Positions 8,106-16,763 of a stretch of 32,552 bases of DNA are shown in pieces. Made by a program: the position numbers and the translations under genes. The notes under the pieces were generated by a model. The model was given only the letters and a program-made list of their open reading frames with translations. It had not been told where the DNA came from and made no database searches. This DNA is from Anaerolineae bacterium (GTDB lineage: Bacteria; Chloroflexota; Anaerolineae; B4-G1; SLSP01), in contig JALOOJ010000033.1 in NCBI GenBank assembly GCA_025454475.1, positions 1 through 32,552 of the forward strand, given 5' to 3'. The first letter of the stretch is position 1. Each line of letters starts with the position of its first letter.

Positions 8106-8972
8106 TCAAAGCGCGTCACCGTCACGGCGACGGTATCCCGCGGCGTCGATGAACGCCGCGACGGCGTCCTGCCACGGGCGCAGGCGGATGCCCAGTGCCG
8201 CTGCTGCCGTGTTGGCGAGCGGGGCATAGGCTGGCGGCGTGCTGGCGCGCTGGAAGGCGTTTGACGCGATAGGGGTCAGGGAGACGGCACCGCGACCACT
8301 GCTGTCCAGGAGCAACTGGGCGAACTCGTAGCGCGACGCGGCGCCGTCGTTGACGAGGTGATAGATACCGTACGCATGAGTCTTGATCAGCTTGGCGATG
8401 GCTTCCGCTAGGTCGACGACATAGGTTGGGTTGCCGACCTCGTCGGTGACGACGCTGAGTGCGCCGTGCTCGTCTGCGAGCTCGAGAATACGATGGGGAA
8501 AGTTGCGTCCCTCGCCCGCGTAGAGCCAGGCTGTACGGACGACGTAGAACCGGGTCAGCAGGTGCTGAGCGTACCACTCGCCGGCGAGCTTGGAACGGCC
8601 ATAGGCATTGATCGGACGGCACGCGCCCCACTCGTGATAGGGTTCGGTGGCAGTGCCGTCGAAGACCTCGTTGGTGCTGACCTGTAGAAACTCGGCGCCG
8701 ACGCGGGCTGCAGCGAGCGCCAGATTCTGCGTCCCCATGCCGTTGACGCGATAGGCGAGCCCAGGGTCACGGGCGCAGCCGTCAACGTTTGTCATCGCCG
8801 CCGAGTTAAGGATCAGGTCGGGCCGAAACCGGGCTGCCAGCTCGAGCATTTCAGCGCGGTCGGTGATGTCGTGCGCCGGAAGGTCAATCCCCTCCACTGT
8901 GTGATCACGAGCCAGCAGCGGCATCAGGGTTCGGCCCAGTTGGCCTAGATGGCCCGCAAGCAGAATGCGCAT
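8106..8972 (-). CDS. rmlD: dTDP-4-dehydrorhamnose reductase
   Basis: 288-aa NADPH-dependent reductase that makes dTDP-L-rhamnose in the last step of the RmlABCD pathway. The N-terminus has MRILLAGHLGQLGRTL, the Rossmann glycine motif in its RmlD form. NSAAMTNVDGCARDP is the family signature, followed by STNEVFDG and the catalytic YGRSK (Tyr-x-x-x-Lys). TDEVGNPTYVVDLAEAI and a C-terminal LRPWQDAVAAFI are also typical. ATG 8972 is chosen because GAAGGAG lies 8 nt upstream and the Rossmann strand starts at once; the frame is open upstream but adds only unconserved residues. rmlA, rmlB and rmlC are not in this window. It heads a two-gene unit with the GT2 gene. Confidence 0.92.
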   Translation of the reverse strand: MRILLAGHLGQLGRTLMPLLARDHTVEGIDLPAHDITDRAEMLELAARFRPDLILNSAAMTNVDGCARDPGLAYRVNGMGTQNLALAAARVGAEFLQVSTNEVFDGTATEPYHEWGACRPINAYGRSKLAGEWYAQHLLTRFYVVRTAWLYAGEGRNFPHRILELADEHGALSVVTDEVGNPTYVVDLAEAIAKLIKTHAYGIYHLVNDGAASRYEFAQLLLDSSGRGAVSLTPIASNAFQRASTPPAYAPLANTAAAALGIRLRPWQDAVAAFIDAAGYRRRDGDAL

Positions 8973-9103
8973 GGGTAGCGCTCCTTCCCCAAGGGTGTTC
9001 GTATACATGCACTCTACCATGTGTCGCGGATTGCGCTATCGGTGGCGGAGAACCTTCCGGGTCGCTCAAAGCTGCTAAGAAGGTGAGGCGGAATGACTGC
9101 GTA

Positions 9104-9131
9104 TGGACAATCGGTTCGTTAGCCGTATACT
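9104..9131 (+). promoter_or_regulatory. Sigma-70-type promoter for the DUF362 gene
   Basis: TGGACA (9104-9109) and TATACT (9126-9131), each one base from consensus, with a 16-bp spacer. It sits in the 240-bp divergent gap between rmlD and the DUF362 gene, about 80 nt ahead of the DUF362 start. A 7-bp inverted repeat (ACTTCCG 9129-9135 / CGGAAGT 9148-9154) overlaps the -10 end and expected start point and could be an operator. Confidence 0.55.
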
Positions 9132-9153
9132 TCCGATCCGGGGAATCCGGAAG

Positions 9154-9174
9154 TCCGTGTCATCCGTGATTCAG
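9154..9174 (+). repeat. Dispersed 21-mer, copy upstream of the DUF362 gene
   Basis: TCCGTGTCATCCGTGATTCA(G). The reverse complement recurs with two mismatches at 10464-10484, just downstream of the same gene, so the gene is bracketed by an inverted pair about 1.3 kb apart. The core contains an internal direct repeat of ATCCGTG/TCCGTG. Confidence 0.65.
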
Positions 9175-9212
9175 ACAACTTCACCTTGCGCGTCTGCGCT
9201 GGAGACTAGCAT

Positions 9213-10448
<1,236 letters not shown>

Positions 10449-10463
10449 AGGGTAGGGCGATAT

Positions 10464-10484
10464 CTGAACCACGGATGGCACGGA
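10464..10484 (-). repeat. Dispersed 21-mer, inverted copy downstream of the DUF362 gene
   Basis: CTGAACCACGGATGGCACGG(A) matches the reverse complement of 9154-9174 at 19 of 21 positions. The remainder of the 135-bp gap to the next gene shows no clear promoter or hairpin. Confidence 0.65.
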
Positions 10485-10583
10485 TTCTGGGTTTGCGCGG
10501 ACTGCAGCCAAGTAGTGCCGCTCTCGACTGTGAAGTCGTGGGCATTTGCGCCTGATACCGCCCTCGGTCTAGGGGGATAGAGC

Positions 10584-11597
10584 GTGGTCCTGAGCGGATT
10601 GCTGATCTTGGTCTTGAGCTTCGTGCCGATGCTGCTGTATGCCGCGGTCTTGTGGTGGCTCGACCGCTATGAGAAGGAACCTCTTGCCCTGCTGTCGGTG
10701 GCCTTTCTTTGGGGGGCTGTGCCATCGATCATCCTGGCGTTGATCATGCAGATCGTGCTCGATGCGCCGCTGATGACGATCCAGGGCTCCAGCCAACTGA
10801 CCTATGAGCTGATTGGCGCTTCGGTCGTGGCCCCCCTGACGGAAGAAGGTGTCAAGGCACTCGCACTTATCATGCTGCTGTTGCTGTTCAGGCGTGAGAT
10901 CGACAGCCCATTGGACGGCCTCATCTACGGAGGGATGGTCGGGTTCGGGTTTGCATCAGTAGAGAACGTCTTCTACCTCTTCGGCGCGCTGACCGAGGGC
11001 GGGGTCGGGGATGTGCTGGGTCTGGCGTTTCTGCGCGCAGGTATCTTTGGGCTCAACCATGCAATGTACACGGGGTTTGCCGGTCTGGGGGTAGCGCTAT
11101 TCCTCGAGGTCAGGAACAAGGCGCTGCGATTCGTTCCGCTTGTGGTCGGGTTCCTGATGGCTCTTGGGGCGCACGCGCTGCACAACGCGTTGGCTACCTT
11201 TACTGGGATCAACGGCGCAGGCGTGTTGGTGGCGGCAGCGCTGGTCGATTGGGCGGGGGTAGCTGTTCTTCTCGCGGTTGCTGCGGGTACGTTCTTTGTA
11301 GAGCGGCGGCGAATCCTCTCCTATGCGGAGGCGCTGGTGCAGGGGCACGTCATCTCTGAAGGCGAGGTGGCGACGCTCAAGTCAACGTTTCAGCGGCGGC
11401 TTGCCCGTCTCGACTTGCTGCTGCGCGGCGACGTTCGCCGCTGGTGGGCGCTGCAGCGCTATCATCAGAAGGTAACGGAAGCGGCTTTTTCCTGGCATCG
11501 CCTGCGACAGGGGGATATGGCGGCGCAGCCGCGCCTTGCACGGTTGGAACGCGAGTACCGAGGGCTGCGGGTGGTGGCTATTCCCGGCCCAGAGTAG
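10584..11597 (+). CDS. PrsW-family intramembrane metalloprotease
   Basis: 337-aa membrane protein with about eight hydrophobic helices in the first 235 residues, then a charged cytoplasmic tail of about 100 residues. PrsW-type signatures are visible: EEGVK (E87, E88, K91) at the start of a helix, GLIYGGMVGFGFASVENVFY (E-x-x-x-Y type box near 127), FGLNHAMYTG (His near 160) and GAHALHN (His near 200). The two acidic residues and two histidines are the presumed zinc ligands of the CPBP/PrsW superfamily. In Bacillus PrsW performs site-1 cleavage of an anti-sigma factor; the substrate here is unknown. GTG start with AGGGGGAT about 6 nt upstream. The 3' end overlaps the convergent deoxyribosyltransferase-like gene by 20 bp. 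Confidence 0.82.
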   Translation: MVLSGLLILVLSFVPMLLYAAVLWWLDRYEKEPLALLSVAFLWGAVPSIILALIMQIVLDAPLMTIQGSSQLTYELIGASVVAPLTEEGVKALALIMLLLLFRREIDSPLDGLIYGGMVGFGFASVENVFYLFGALTEGGVGDVLGLAFLRAGIFGLNHAMYTGFAGLGVALFLEVRNKALRFVPLVVGFLMALGAHALHNALATFTGINGAGVLVAAALVDWAGVAVLLAVAAGTFFVERRRILSYAEALVQGHVISEGEVATLKSTFQRRLARLDLLLRGDVRRWWALQRYHQKVTEAAFSWHRLRQGDMAAQPRLARLEREYRGLRVVAIPGPE

Positions 11598-11979
11598 GCC
11601 CGAGCAGGCGCGGTAGATCGGTGGTCCGATCGTAGAGTAGCACTGCTGTCGAGATACCTCGCAGGGTCGCTGAGATGTCCGATCCGCGCTGGGCAATTGT
11701 CAGGATCTGCTTGCCTTGGGCATAGGCGTACCCGGCCTCGATTCCCACCCCCACGCCTTTCTCCGTCAGGTCGACGATGACCAGGTCGCACCCGTCGATC
11801 GCCAAGAAAGTGCGCACCATCAGCTCGTGAGAGGAGAGGTCGACCTCTCCCCAGCCCTCGACGTCGCGCGCGATGCACACTGTTTCAAACCCGCAAGCCT
11901 CCAGCGCCTGGGCAATGGCCTCGATCCGGGCACGGTTGCTGTTGTCCTCGTGGTACTTGATGGCGATGTAGGCGCGCAT
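11578..11979 (-). CDS. Nucleoside 2-deoxyribosyltransferase-like protein
   Basis: 133-aa single-domain cytoplasmic protein. MRAYIAIKYHED begins the fold, CDLVIVDLTEKGVGVGIEAGYAYAQGKQI gives the central strand, and GxExGYAxAxGK is the signature of the nucleoside 2-deoxyribosyltransferase superfamily (the conserved Glu is the usual nucleophile). DLTEKG and IEAGYAYAQGK are the decisive pieces. Its substrate is uncertain; relatives include DNPH1/RCL-like hydrolases and TIR-like NADases. ATG 11979 is preceded by GAGGAGA, a good ribosome binding site. It converges on and overlaps the PrsW gene by 20 bp, so transcription of either could affect the other. Confidence 0.72.
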   Translation of the reverse strand: MRAYIAIKYHEDNSNRARIEAIAQALEACGFETVCIARDVEGWGEVDLSSHELMVRTFLAIDGCDLVIVDLTEKGVGVGIEAGYAYAQGKQILTIAQRGSDISATLRGISTAVLLYDRTTDLPRLLGPTLGRE

Positions 11980-12045
11980 CTTCTCCTCTGGATGTACGCC
12001 CGTTATACTCGGAAACCTGCATGCCGCCAGGACCGCAGCGTTTTT

Positions 12046-12073
12046 TTGACGCTTTGCCGGGCGGGTGTAGACT
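12046..12073 (+). promoter_or_regulatory. Promoter for the comM-kinase operon
   Basis: TTGACG (12046-12051, five of six) and TAGACT (12068-12073) with a 16-bp spacer. The -35 hexamer emerges from a run of seven Ts. The leader to the chosen comM start is about 110 nt. The 211-bp gap 11980-12190 holds no other feature I can support. Confidence 0.5.
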
Positions 12074-12191
12074 GATGGACGTCCTATGGCAGTAGCGTCA
12101 AGCGGTAGGGAGGGAACCCAATGGCCCTGTGCCGTGTTGCTGTGACCGCGATGTGTCCCGTTTGCCCTCGTCCGGCTGGTGGAGACTTCCT

Positions 12192-13718
12192 GTGCTAGCC
12201 AAGATCCACAGCGCCGCCGTCATCGGACTGGAGGCGGAACCCGTTGATGTGGAGGTTGACGTGGGACGCGGCATGGTTTCGCTGACGTTGGTAGGGCTGC
12301 CTGATGCCGCGGTGCGCGAGAGTGGGGAGCGTATGCGCGCTGCGATCCGGAACAGCGGCTGCAGGTTTCCGTACGATCAGCGTATCACGATCAACCTCGC
12401 CCCGGCGGACCTGCGTAAGGAGGGCCCCGCGTATGATCTTCCGATCGCGATCGGCGTCTTGGTCGCCAGTGGGCAGATCACGCCGGACTGCCTGGACGAT
12501 GCGCTGGTGATGGGCGAGCTCTCGCTCGACGGGGTAGTGCGCCATGTACGGGGCGTTCTGTCGGTCGCCGATATGGCGCGCCATAGTGGGATCACATCGC
12601 TCTTCGTGCCAGTCATTGACGCTCCTGAGGCGGCGCTCATCCCTGAGCTGACGGTGTATCCCGTTGCATCGCTCGCTGCGTTAGTGGCCCACTTGCAGGG
12701 CGCGGAACAGATCGCGCCGCTTGATCCGGGATGGGGGATGGCCACGCAGACGCCGCCTCCCGCTACCGACTTTGCCGAGATTCAGGGTCAGGAACACGCA
12801 AAGCGTGCATTTGAGGTGGCTGCGGCAGGTTCGCACAATCTGCTTCTGGTCGGCCCGCCCGGCGCAGGTAAGACGCTGATGGCCCGCGCGATGCCGGGCA
12901 TCCTGCCCCGGCTGACCCTCGAGGAGGCGCTGGAGGTCACTCGGATCTACAGCGTAGCCGACATGCTGCCACCTGACACGCCCCTCATCCAGATGCGGCC
13001 CTTCCGCGCGCCGCACCACACCATCAGCAACGCTGGGCTCGTGGGCGGCGGTCAGTGGCCACGTCCAGGCGAGATCAGCCTGGCTCACCGCGGCGTGTTG
13101 TTTCTCGATGAGATGCCGGAGTTCAACCGGCGGGTGCTCGAGGTGATGCGGCAGCCGCTGGAGGATAAGTCGGTGACCATAAGCCGTGCGCAGGGCGCGC
13201 TGACATTTCCCGCGAACTTCTGTCTGGTCGCGGCGCTCAATCCTTGCCCCTGCGGCTATTATGGCGATACGGAGCGTGTTTGTACGTGCTCACTGGGTAT
13301 GATCCAGAACTACCGCAAGCGCATCTCGGGGCCGCTGCTGGACCGGATCGATATCAACATCGAGGTGCCGCGGGTCGATTACGAGAAACTGACACGGACG
13401 ACGCTAGGAGAGACATCGGCGACGATCCGCGGTCGTGTGGAGTCAGCCCGATCTCGGCAGCAGGTGCGTTTCGCCGGAACGTCGCTCACCTGCAACGCCG
13501 ATATGGGACCGACGGAGATCCGTGAGTTCTGTATCCTGCCGCCCGAGGGCCAGGCGCTCATCCGGTCGGCGATGCGGCAGATGCATCTCAGTGCGCGTGC
13601 TTATCACCGCGTGCTCAAGGTCAGCCGTACGATTGCCGATCTGGCGGATATTGACGTCATCCAGACGCACCATCTAGCCGAAGCGCTGCAGTACCGGGCC
13701 CGAGTACTGGATCTATAG
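12192..13718 (+). CDS. comM: ComM/YifB-family Mg-chelatase-like AAA+ ATPase
   Basis: 508-aa cytoplasmic AAA+ helicase-type ATPase. In naturally transforming bacteria ComM drives branch migration during integration of donor DNA; YifB is its usual annotation elsewhere. Order of domains: an S5/Lon-like ChlI domain (residues 1-190), then the Mg-chelatase AAA+ core with Walker A GPPGAGKT (about 221-228) and Walker B VLFLDEMPEF (about 303-312), then a Cys-rich NPCPCGYYGD…CTCS zinc-type insert (about 350-370), the LLDRIDI arginine region, and a C-terminal helical domain. GTG 12192 gives the usual family start (V/M-LAKIHSAAVIGLEA) and has GGAG 7 nt upstream; an open frame from 12129 adds only unconserved residues. 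The kinase gene follows after 9 bp, so the two form an operon. Confidence 0.9.
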   Translation: MLAKIHSAAVIGLEAEPVDVEVDVGRGMVSLTLVGLPDAAVRESGERMRAAIRNSGCRFPYDQRITINLAPADLRKEGPAYDLPIAIGVLVASGQITPDCLDDALVMGELSLDGVVRHVRGVLSVADMARHSGITSLFVPVIDAPEAALIPELTVYPVASLAALVAHLQGAEQIAPLDPGWGMATQTPPPATDFAEIQGQEHAKRAFEVAAAGSHNLLLVGPPGAGKTLMARAMPGILPRLTLEEALEVTRIYSVADMLPPDTPLIQMRPFRAPHHTISNAGLVGGGQWPRPGEISLAHRGVLFLDEMPEFNRRVLEVMRQPLEDKSVTISRAQGALTFPANFCLVAALNPCPCGYYGDTERVCTCSLGMIQNYRKRISGPLLDRIDINIEVPRVDYEKLTRTTLGETSATIRGRVESARSRQQVRFAGTSLTCNADMGPTEIREFCILPPEGQALIRSAMRQMHLSARAYHRVLKVSRTIADLADIDVIQTHHLAEALQYRARVLDL

Positions 13719-13727
13719 GAGAGCACC

Positions 13728-15407
13728 ATGGCACTCGCATCAGGGGAGATGCTCCAAGAACGCTATCGGGTTGTCGCCCTATTGGGTCAGGGTGGGATGG
13801 GTGCCGTATATCGCGCCTGGGACACGCGGCTTGGCGTGGCGGTGGCGCTCAAGGAGATGACGCCCGAGCCGGGGTTGGACCAGGCCAGGCTGCTTGCCGC
13901 CCGCGAGCAGTTCCACCAGGAGGCCTCGGTACTCTCACGGCTGAATCACACACATCTCGTGCGGGTATCGGACTTCTTCGACGAGGGTGGCAGCACCTAC
14001 CTGGTCATGGCCTTCGTTGAGGGCGAGAGTCTGGCTGCCCATATCAGTCGAGTTGGCGCGGTGAATGAGACACAGGCGCTAGCATGGGCCGACCAGTTGC
14101 TGGACGCCTTGGCCTATTGCCATCGTGAAGGAGTGTTGCATCGTGACATTAAGCCCCAGAACGTCATCCTGCGGCCTGATGGCAGCGTCGTCCTGGTAGA
14201 CTTCGGGTTGGTGAAGCTATGGAATCCGAACGACCCGCGGACGCGGACTGTGATCCGGTCGATGGGGACACCTCAGTATGCTCCGCCTGAGCAATACGAA
14301 CCGCAGATAGGGCACACCGATCCACGAAGCGACCTCTATAGCCTTGGAGCGACGCTCTACCATGCCCTCACGGGGCAGGCGCCTCCGACCGCTACCACAC
14401 GGATCGTGAACCCCGGAGCGCTCGTGCCGGCCCGGCAGTACAACGCCGGAGTAAGCACTCGCGTCGAGTGGGCGCTCGAACGGGCTATGGCGCTGCAGCC
14501 TGATGCCCGATTCCAAACAGCCGAGGAGATGCGGCAGTCCCTCGGTGGAGCGTCGGCGGCGCGGGCGTCCGAGATGGAGAAGACGAAGGTCATGAATGGA
14601 GGCGCTTCGGCGCCGATCCGCAGATTCCCTCTAGGGATAGCGGGCATTGTCATTGCAGCCGTGCTCGTGTGTGGAGGCGTCGTGGGGATCGCTGCCGGAG
14701 TGGCCTACTGGATCAGCAACCGCGATGGAACCGCGACCAGCGAGGTGCTGACGCAGGACGATGAGCCAACATCTCTCGCGCCTGGTGAGACACGCAATCC
14801 CACAAACACCCCGGAGTCGAAGGTGATTCCAGGGGCGAGTCCGACAACGCCTGCCAGCGCGACTCTGCCCCCTACGCCTACTACGCGTCCGTCTAGCACG
14901 CCAGAGCCTACACCCTCGAACACTCCCACGCCATCCGTGACGCCTACACCATCGCTTACCCCCACGCCGTCTTGTCCTCAGGTCTCCGGGCCCTTCGCCG
15001 GAGTATGGCAGGCACATCGTGACGAGCTGGGATGCGCCCAGGGCGGGGCCTACGACAGTTGGGTCGCCCAGGAGCACTTCGAGAGCGGTATGATGACCTG
15101 GCGCCAGGACAACGATCGCATCTATGCCCACTACGCCAACGGGGTATGGGCCTCGTATGCGGACATATGGGCCGAAGGCGAACCGGATTTCTCTTGCGGC
15201 ACTCCCCAGAACCCACCGACGCCAATGCGTGGGTTCGGAAAGATCTGGTGCACTTACGACGCGGTGCGCAACGGGTTGGGCAATGCCACCGGGCCCGAGG
15301 TAGGGCAGACGGCTATTCTTCAGATGTTTGACCGCGGGTTTGCCCTGCGCTCGCAATCCGGCGATGATTACGTTTTCCTCAACTCAGGGCAGTGGTGGGT
15401 GGAGTAG
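13728..15407 (+). CDS. Membrane Ser/Thr protein kinase (PknB-like) with secreted LG-repeat tail
   Basis: 559-aa bitopic receptor kinase. The catalytic domain (1-265) is complete: glycine loop LGQGGMGAVY (19-28), K42, HRDIKPQN with catalytic D140, DFG D158, and a PPEQY activation-segment end. A basic juxtamembrane segment and one transmembrane helix (about 299-328) follow. A Thr/Pro-rich linker of about 85 residues (TPTPS-type repeats) comes next, then an extracytoplasmic domain from about 420. That domain appears to contain two related LG-repeat halves (LGCAQGGAYDSW… and LGNATGPEVGQ…, each ending in G-x-W). It probably senses an envelope ligand, which is not identifiable. ATG 13728 has AGGAGAG 5 nt upstream. 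It is the second gene of an operon with comM. Confidence 0.9.
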   Translation: MALASGEMLQERYRVVALLGQGGMGAVYRAWDTRLGVAVALKEMTPEPGLDQARLLAAREQFHQEASVLSRLNHTHLVRVSDFFDEGGSTYLVMAFVEGESLAAHISRVGAVNETQALAWADQLLDALAYCHREGVLHRDIKPQNVILRPDGSVVLVDFGLVKLWNPNDPRTRTVIRSMGTPQYAPPEQYEPQIGHTDPRSDLYSLGATLYHALTGQAPPTATTRIVNPGALVPARQYNAGVSTRVEWALERAMALQPDARFQTAEEMRQSLGGASAARASEMEKTKVMNGGASAPIRRFPLGIAGIVIAAVLVCGGVVGIAAGVAYWISNRDGTATSEVLTQDDEPTSLAPGETRNPTNTPESKVIPGASPTTPASATLPPTPTTRPSSTPEPTPSNTPTPSVTPTPSLTPTPSCPQVSGPFAGVWQAHRDELGCAQGGAYDSWVAQEHFESGMMTWRQDNDRIYAHYANGVWASYADIWAEGEPDFSCGTPQNPPTPMRGFGKIWCTYDAVRNGLGNATGPEVGQTAILQMFDRGFALRSQSGDDYVFLNSGQWWVE

Positions 15408-15416
15408 GGGCGACCT

Positions 15417-15450
15417 GTGCCTATGGGCTTGTCCTGCGTGGCATAGGCGC
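15417..15450. terminator. Hairpin between convergent kinase and ferredoxin genes
   Basis: GCCTATG (15419-15425) pairs with CATAGGC (15442-15448), extended by a G-U and a G-C pair to nine, with a 16-nt loop. It is the only stem in the 62-bp convergent gap. No T-run; assigned by position. Confidence 0.4.
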
Positions 15451-15469
15451 CGGCCTACACACGCGCGAT

Positions 15470-16597
15470 CTACTTCCTTGCCAAGAGGCGATCCACAGCT
15501 GACTGCGTGGCCAACCGAACCATCTCCAGCGGACCCAGTCTACCTCGAGCGTGCGCCAGGCGGATCATGGTCCGAGCAATGTCAACCGGTACATCGCGTT
15601 GCTCCGCTCGGGGCTTGCGCTCCAGGATCAGGGCGCCGGTCGGGCATGTGCTGACGCAAAGACCACAGCCGATACAGCGCGCGAGGTCGAGCGCCGCCCC
15701 GCTGTCCTCAAGCGTCAGCGCATCCATCTGGCAGCGATCGACGCAGATTCCGCAGCCGATGCACAGGTTTGGATCCAGGTGTGCTCGAAATGGCGTAGAG
15801 ACCAAATTCGCCGGCTCTGGGTAGCGCTTGAGGTTCGTCAGGATGCCGCAGCAACAGCCACAGCAGGCACAGATGAAGGTGGCCTTCTTGGAGTTGCTAG
15901 GCTGTAGCACAAGGCCTGTCTCGTTGGCGAGGGCGATGACGCCTAGCGCCTCCTCGATGTCGATGTAGCGTCCCATCCCGTTGCGCACGTAGAAGTCGGC
16001 TCCGCCGTCGAAGGAGAGGCATGTTTCGCTGGGCTTGTCACACGCCTCGCCCAACAGAGCCTTTTCCTGACGGCAGATACAGGGAGCCACAGCGATCCGG
16101 TCATGGGCGCGGATCAATGTCTCGACCTGTTCGTATGCCATGACCTCGGGCACATAGGTAACACTCTCGTGAACGGGGATTGTGCGGAGCTGCGGCGCGT
16201 TCTTCCAGATCTCAGGTCTGAAAAGCGTGGGCCAGTAGGCCTCCAGATCACGGATGAGGTCCACATCCATCTTGCCCAGTTGGTATTCATAGATGCCGAC
16301 GACAAACTGAGCTGCTTGGTATGTCGGCGAGTTGCCTGGATGGTGAATACTGTAGATGAGGCCCTTCTGGGCCATGGTTGCAAGCACAGGGTCCAGTTCC
16401 GCGGTCGTACTGCCGACCCGACGTGCGATGACGCGGGCGGTCTCAGGGATCAGGGTGAGATGACAGGCTACGACGGCTTCCTCCGGAGTGAAGAGTCGTC
16501 GCAAGATCCGCATCTCCAGTCCGTCCCCTGTGGCTGGGTAGCCTCCGGGTAGGCTATCCAGGTGCTTGCGCAGAGCCCTATAGGTTGCGTCGCTCAC
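15470..16597 (-). CDS. Cysteine-rich protein with two C-terminal 4Fe-4S clusters
   Basis: About 375-aa cytoplasmic iron-sulfur protein. The N-terminus (MRILRRLFTPEEAVVA, then a winged-helix-like region) precedes a cysteine set CIC…C…C (about 172-195). A dense CACCGCCC cluster of six cysteines follows (about 243-250). Two classical 4Fe-4S motifs end the protein: CIGCGICVDRC (C279, C282, C285, C289) and CIGCGLCVSTCP (about 307-318). Electron transfer is the likely role; the redox partner is not encoded nearby. Related proteins are annotated only as 4Fe-4S binding proteins in Chloroflexi and Deltaproteobacteria. GTG 16597 is preferred because GGAGG lies just upstream and the family begins near here; ATG 16636 is in frame, giving 388 aa. 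Confidence 0.75.
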   Translation of the reverse strand: MSDATYRALRKHLDSLPGGYPATGDGLEMRILRRLFTPEEAVVACHLTLIPETARVIARRVGSTTAELDPVLATMAQKGLIYSIHHPGNSPTYQAAQFVVGIYEYQLGKMDVDLIRDLEAYWPTLFRPEIWKNAPQLRTIPVHESVTYVPEVMAYEQVETLIRAHDRIAVAPCICRQEKALLGEACDKPSETCLSFDGGADFYVRNGMGRYIDIEEALGVIALANETGLVLQPSNSKKATFICACCGCCCGILTNLKRYPEPANLVSTPFRAHLDPNLCIGCGICVDRCQMDALTLEDSGAALDLARCIGCGLCVSTCPTGALILERKPRAEQRDVPVDIARTMIRLAHARGRLGPLEMVRLATQSAVDRLLARK

Positions 16598-16678
16598 CAC
16601 ATCCTCCTCGAACTTGGCGTCTCGACCAGACTTCATCTTAACACCATTCGCCGGAGCTGCGCCGTAGATGCGCCTCCT

Positions 16679-16706
16679 TTGACATACCCCCTGCCTTCTC
16701 TACAAT
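16679..16706 (+). promoter_or_regulatory. Near-consensus promoter for the sugar symporter gene
   Basis: Perfect TTGACA (16679-16684) and TACAAT (16701-16706, five of six) with a 16-bp spacer. The expected start point is about 50 nt ahead of the transporter ATG. Confidence 0.7.
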
Positions 16707-16763
16707 GGCCTGGAGTGGTAGATCGGCGACTGACAGGACATTTGGGTCAAATCGGAGTCATCT

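Noticed and set aside
12041-12047. Run of seven Ts that could end a terminator
   Set aside because: Only a 5-bp AGCGT/ACGCT stem spans it and no gene ends just upstream on the plus strand; it fits better as the upstream edge of the -35 hexamer.
14860-14975. Short repeated CC-ACG-type units that look like a DNA repeat array
   Set aside because: They encode the Thr/Pro linker of the kinase and keep the codon frame; they are not a CRISPR array or intergenic repeat.
14631-15356. Open frame of 241 codons antisense to the kinase
   Set aside because: Shadow of the kinase frame; composition is Arg/Gly-rich and no motif or ribosome binding site was found.
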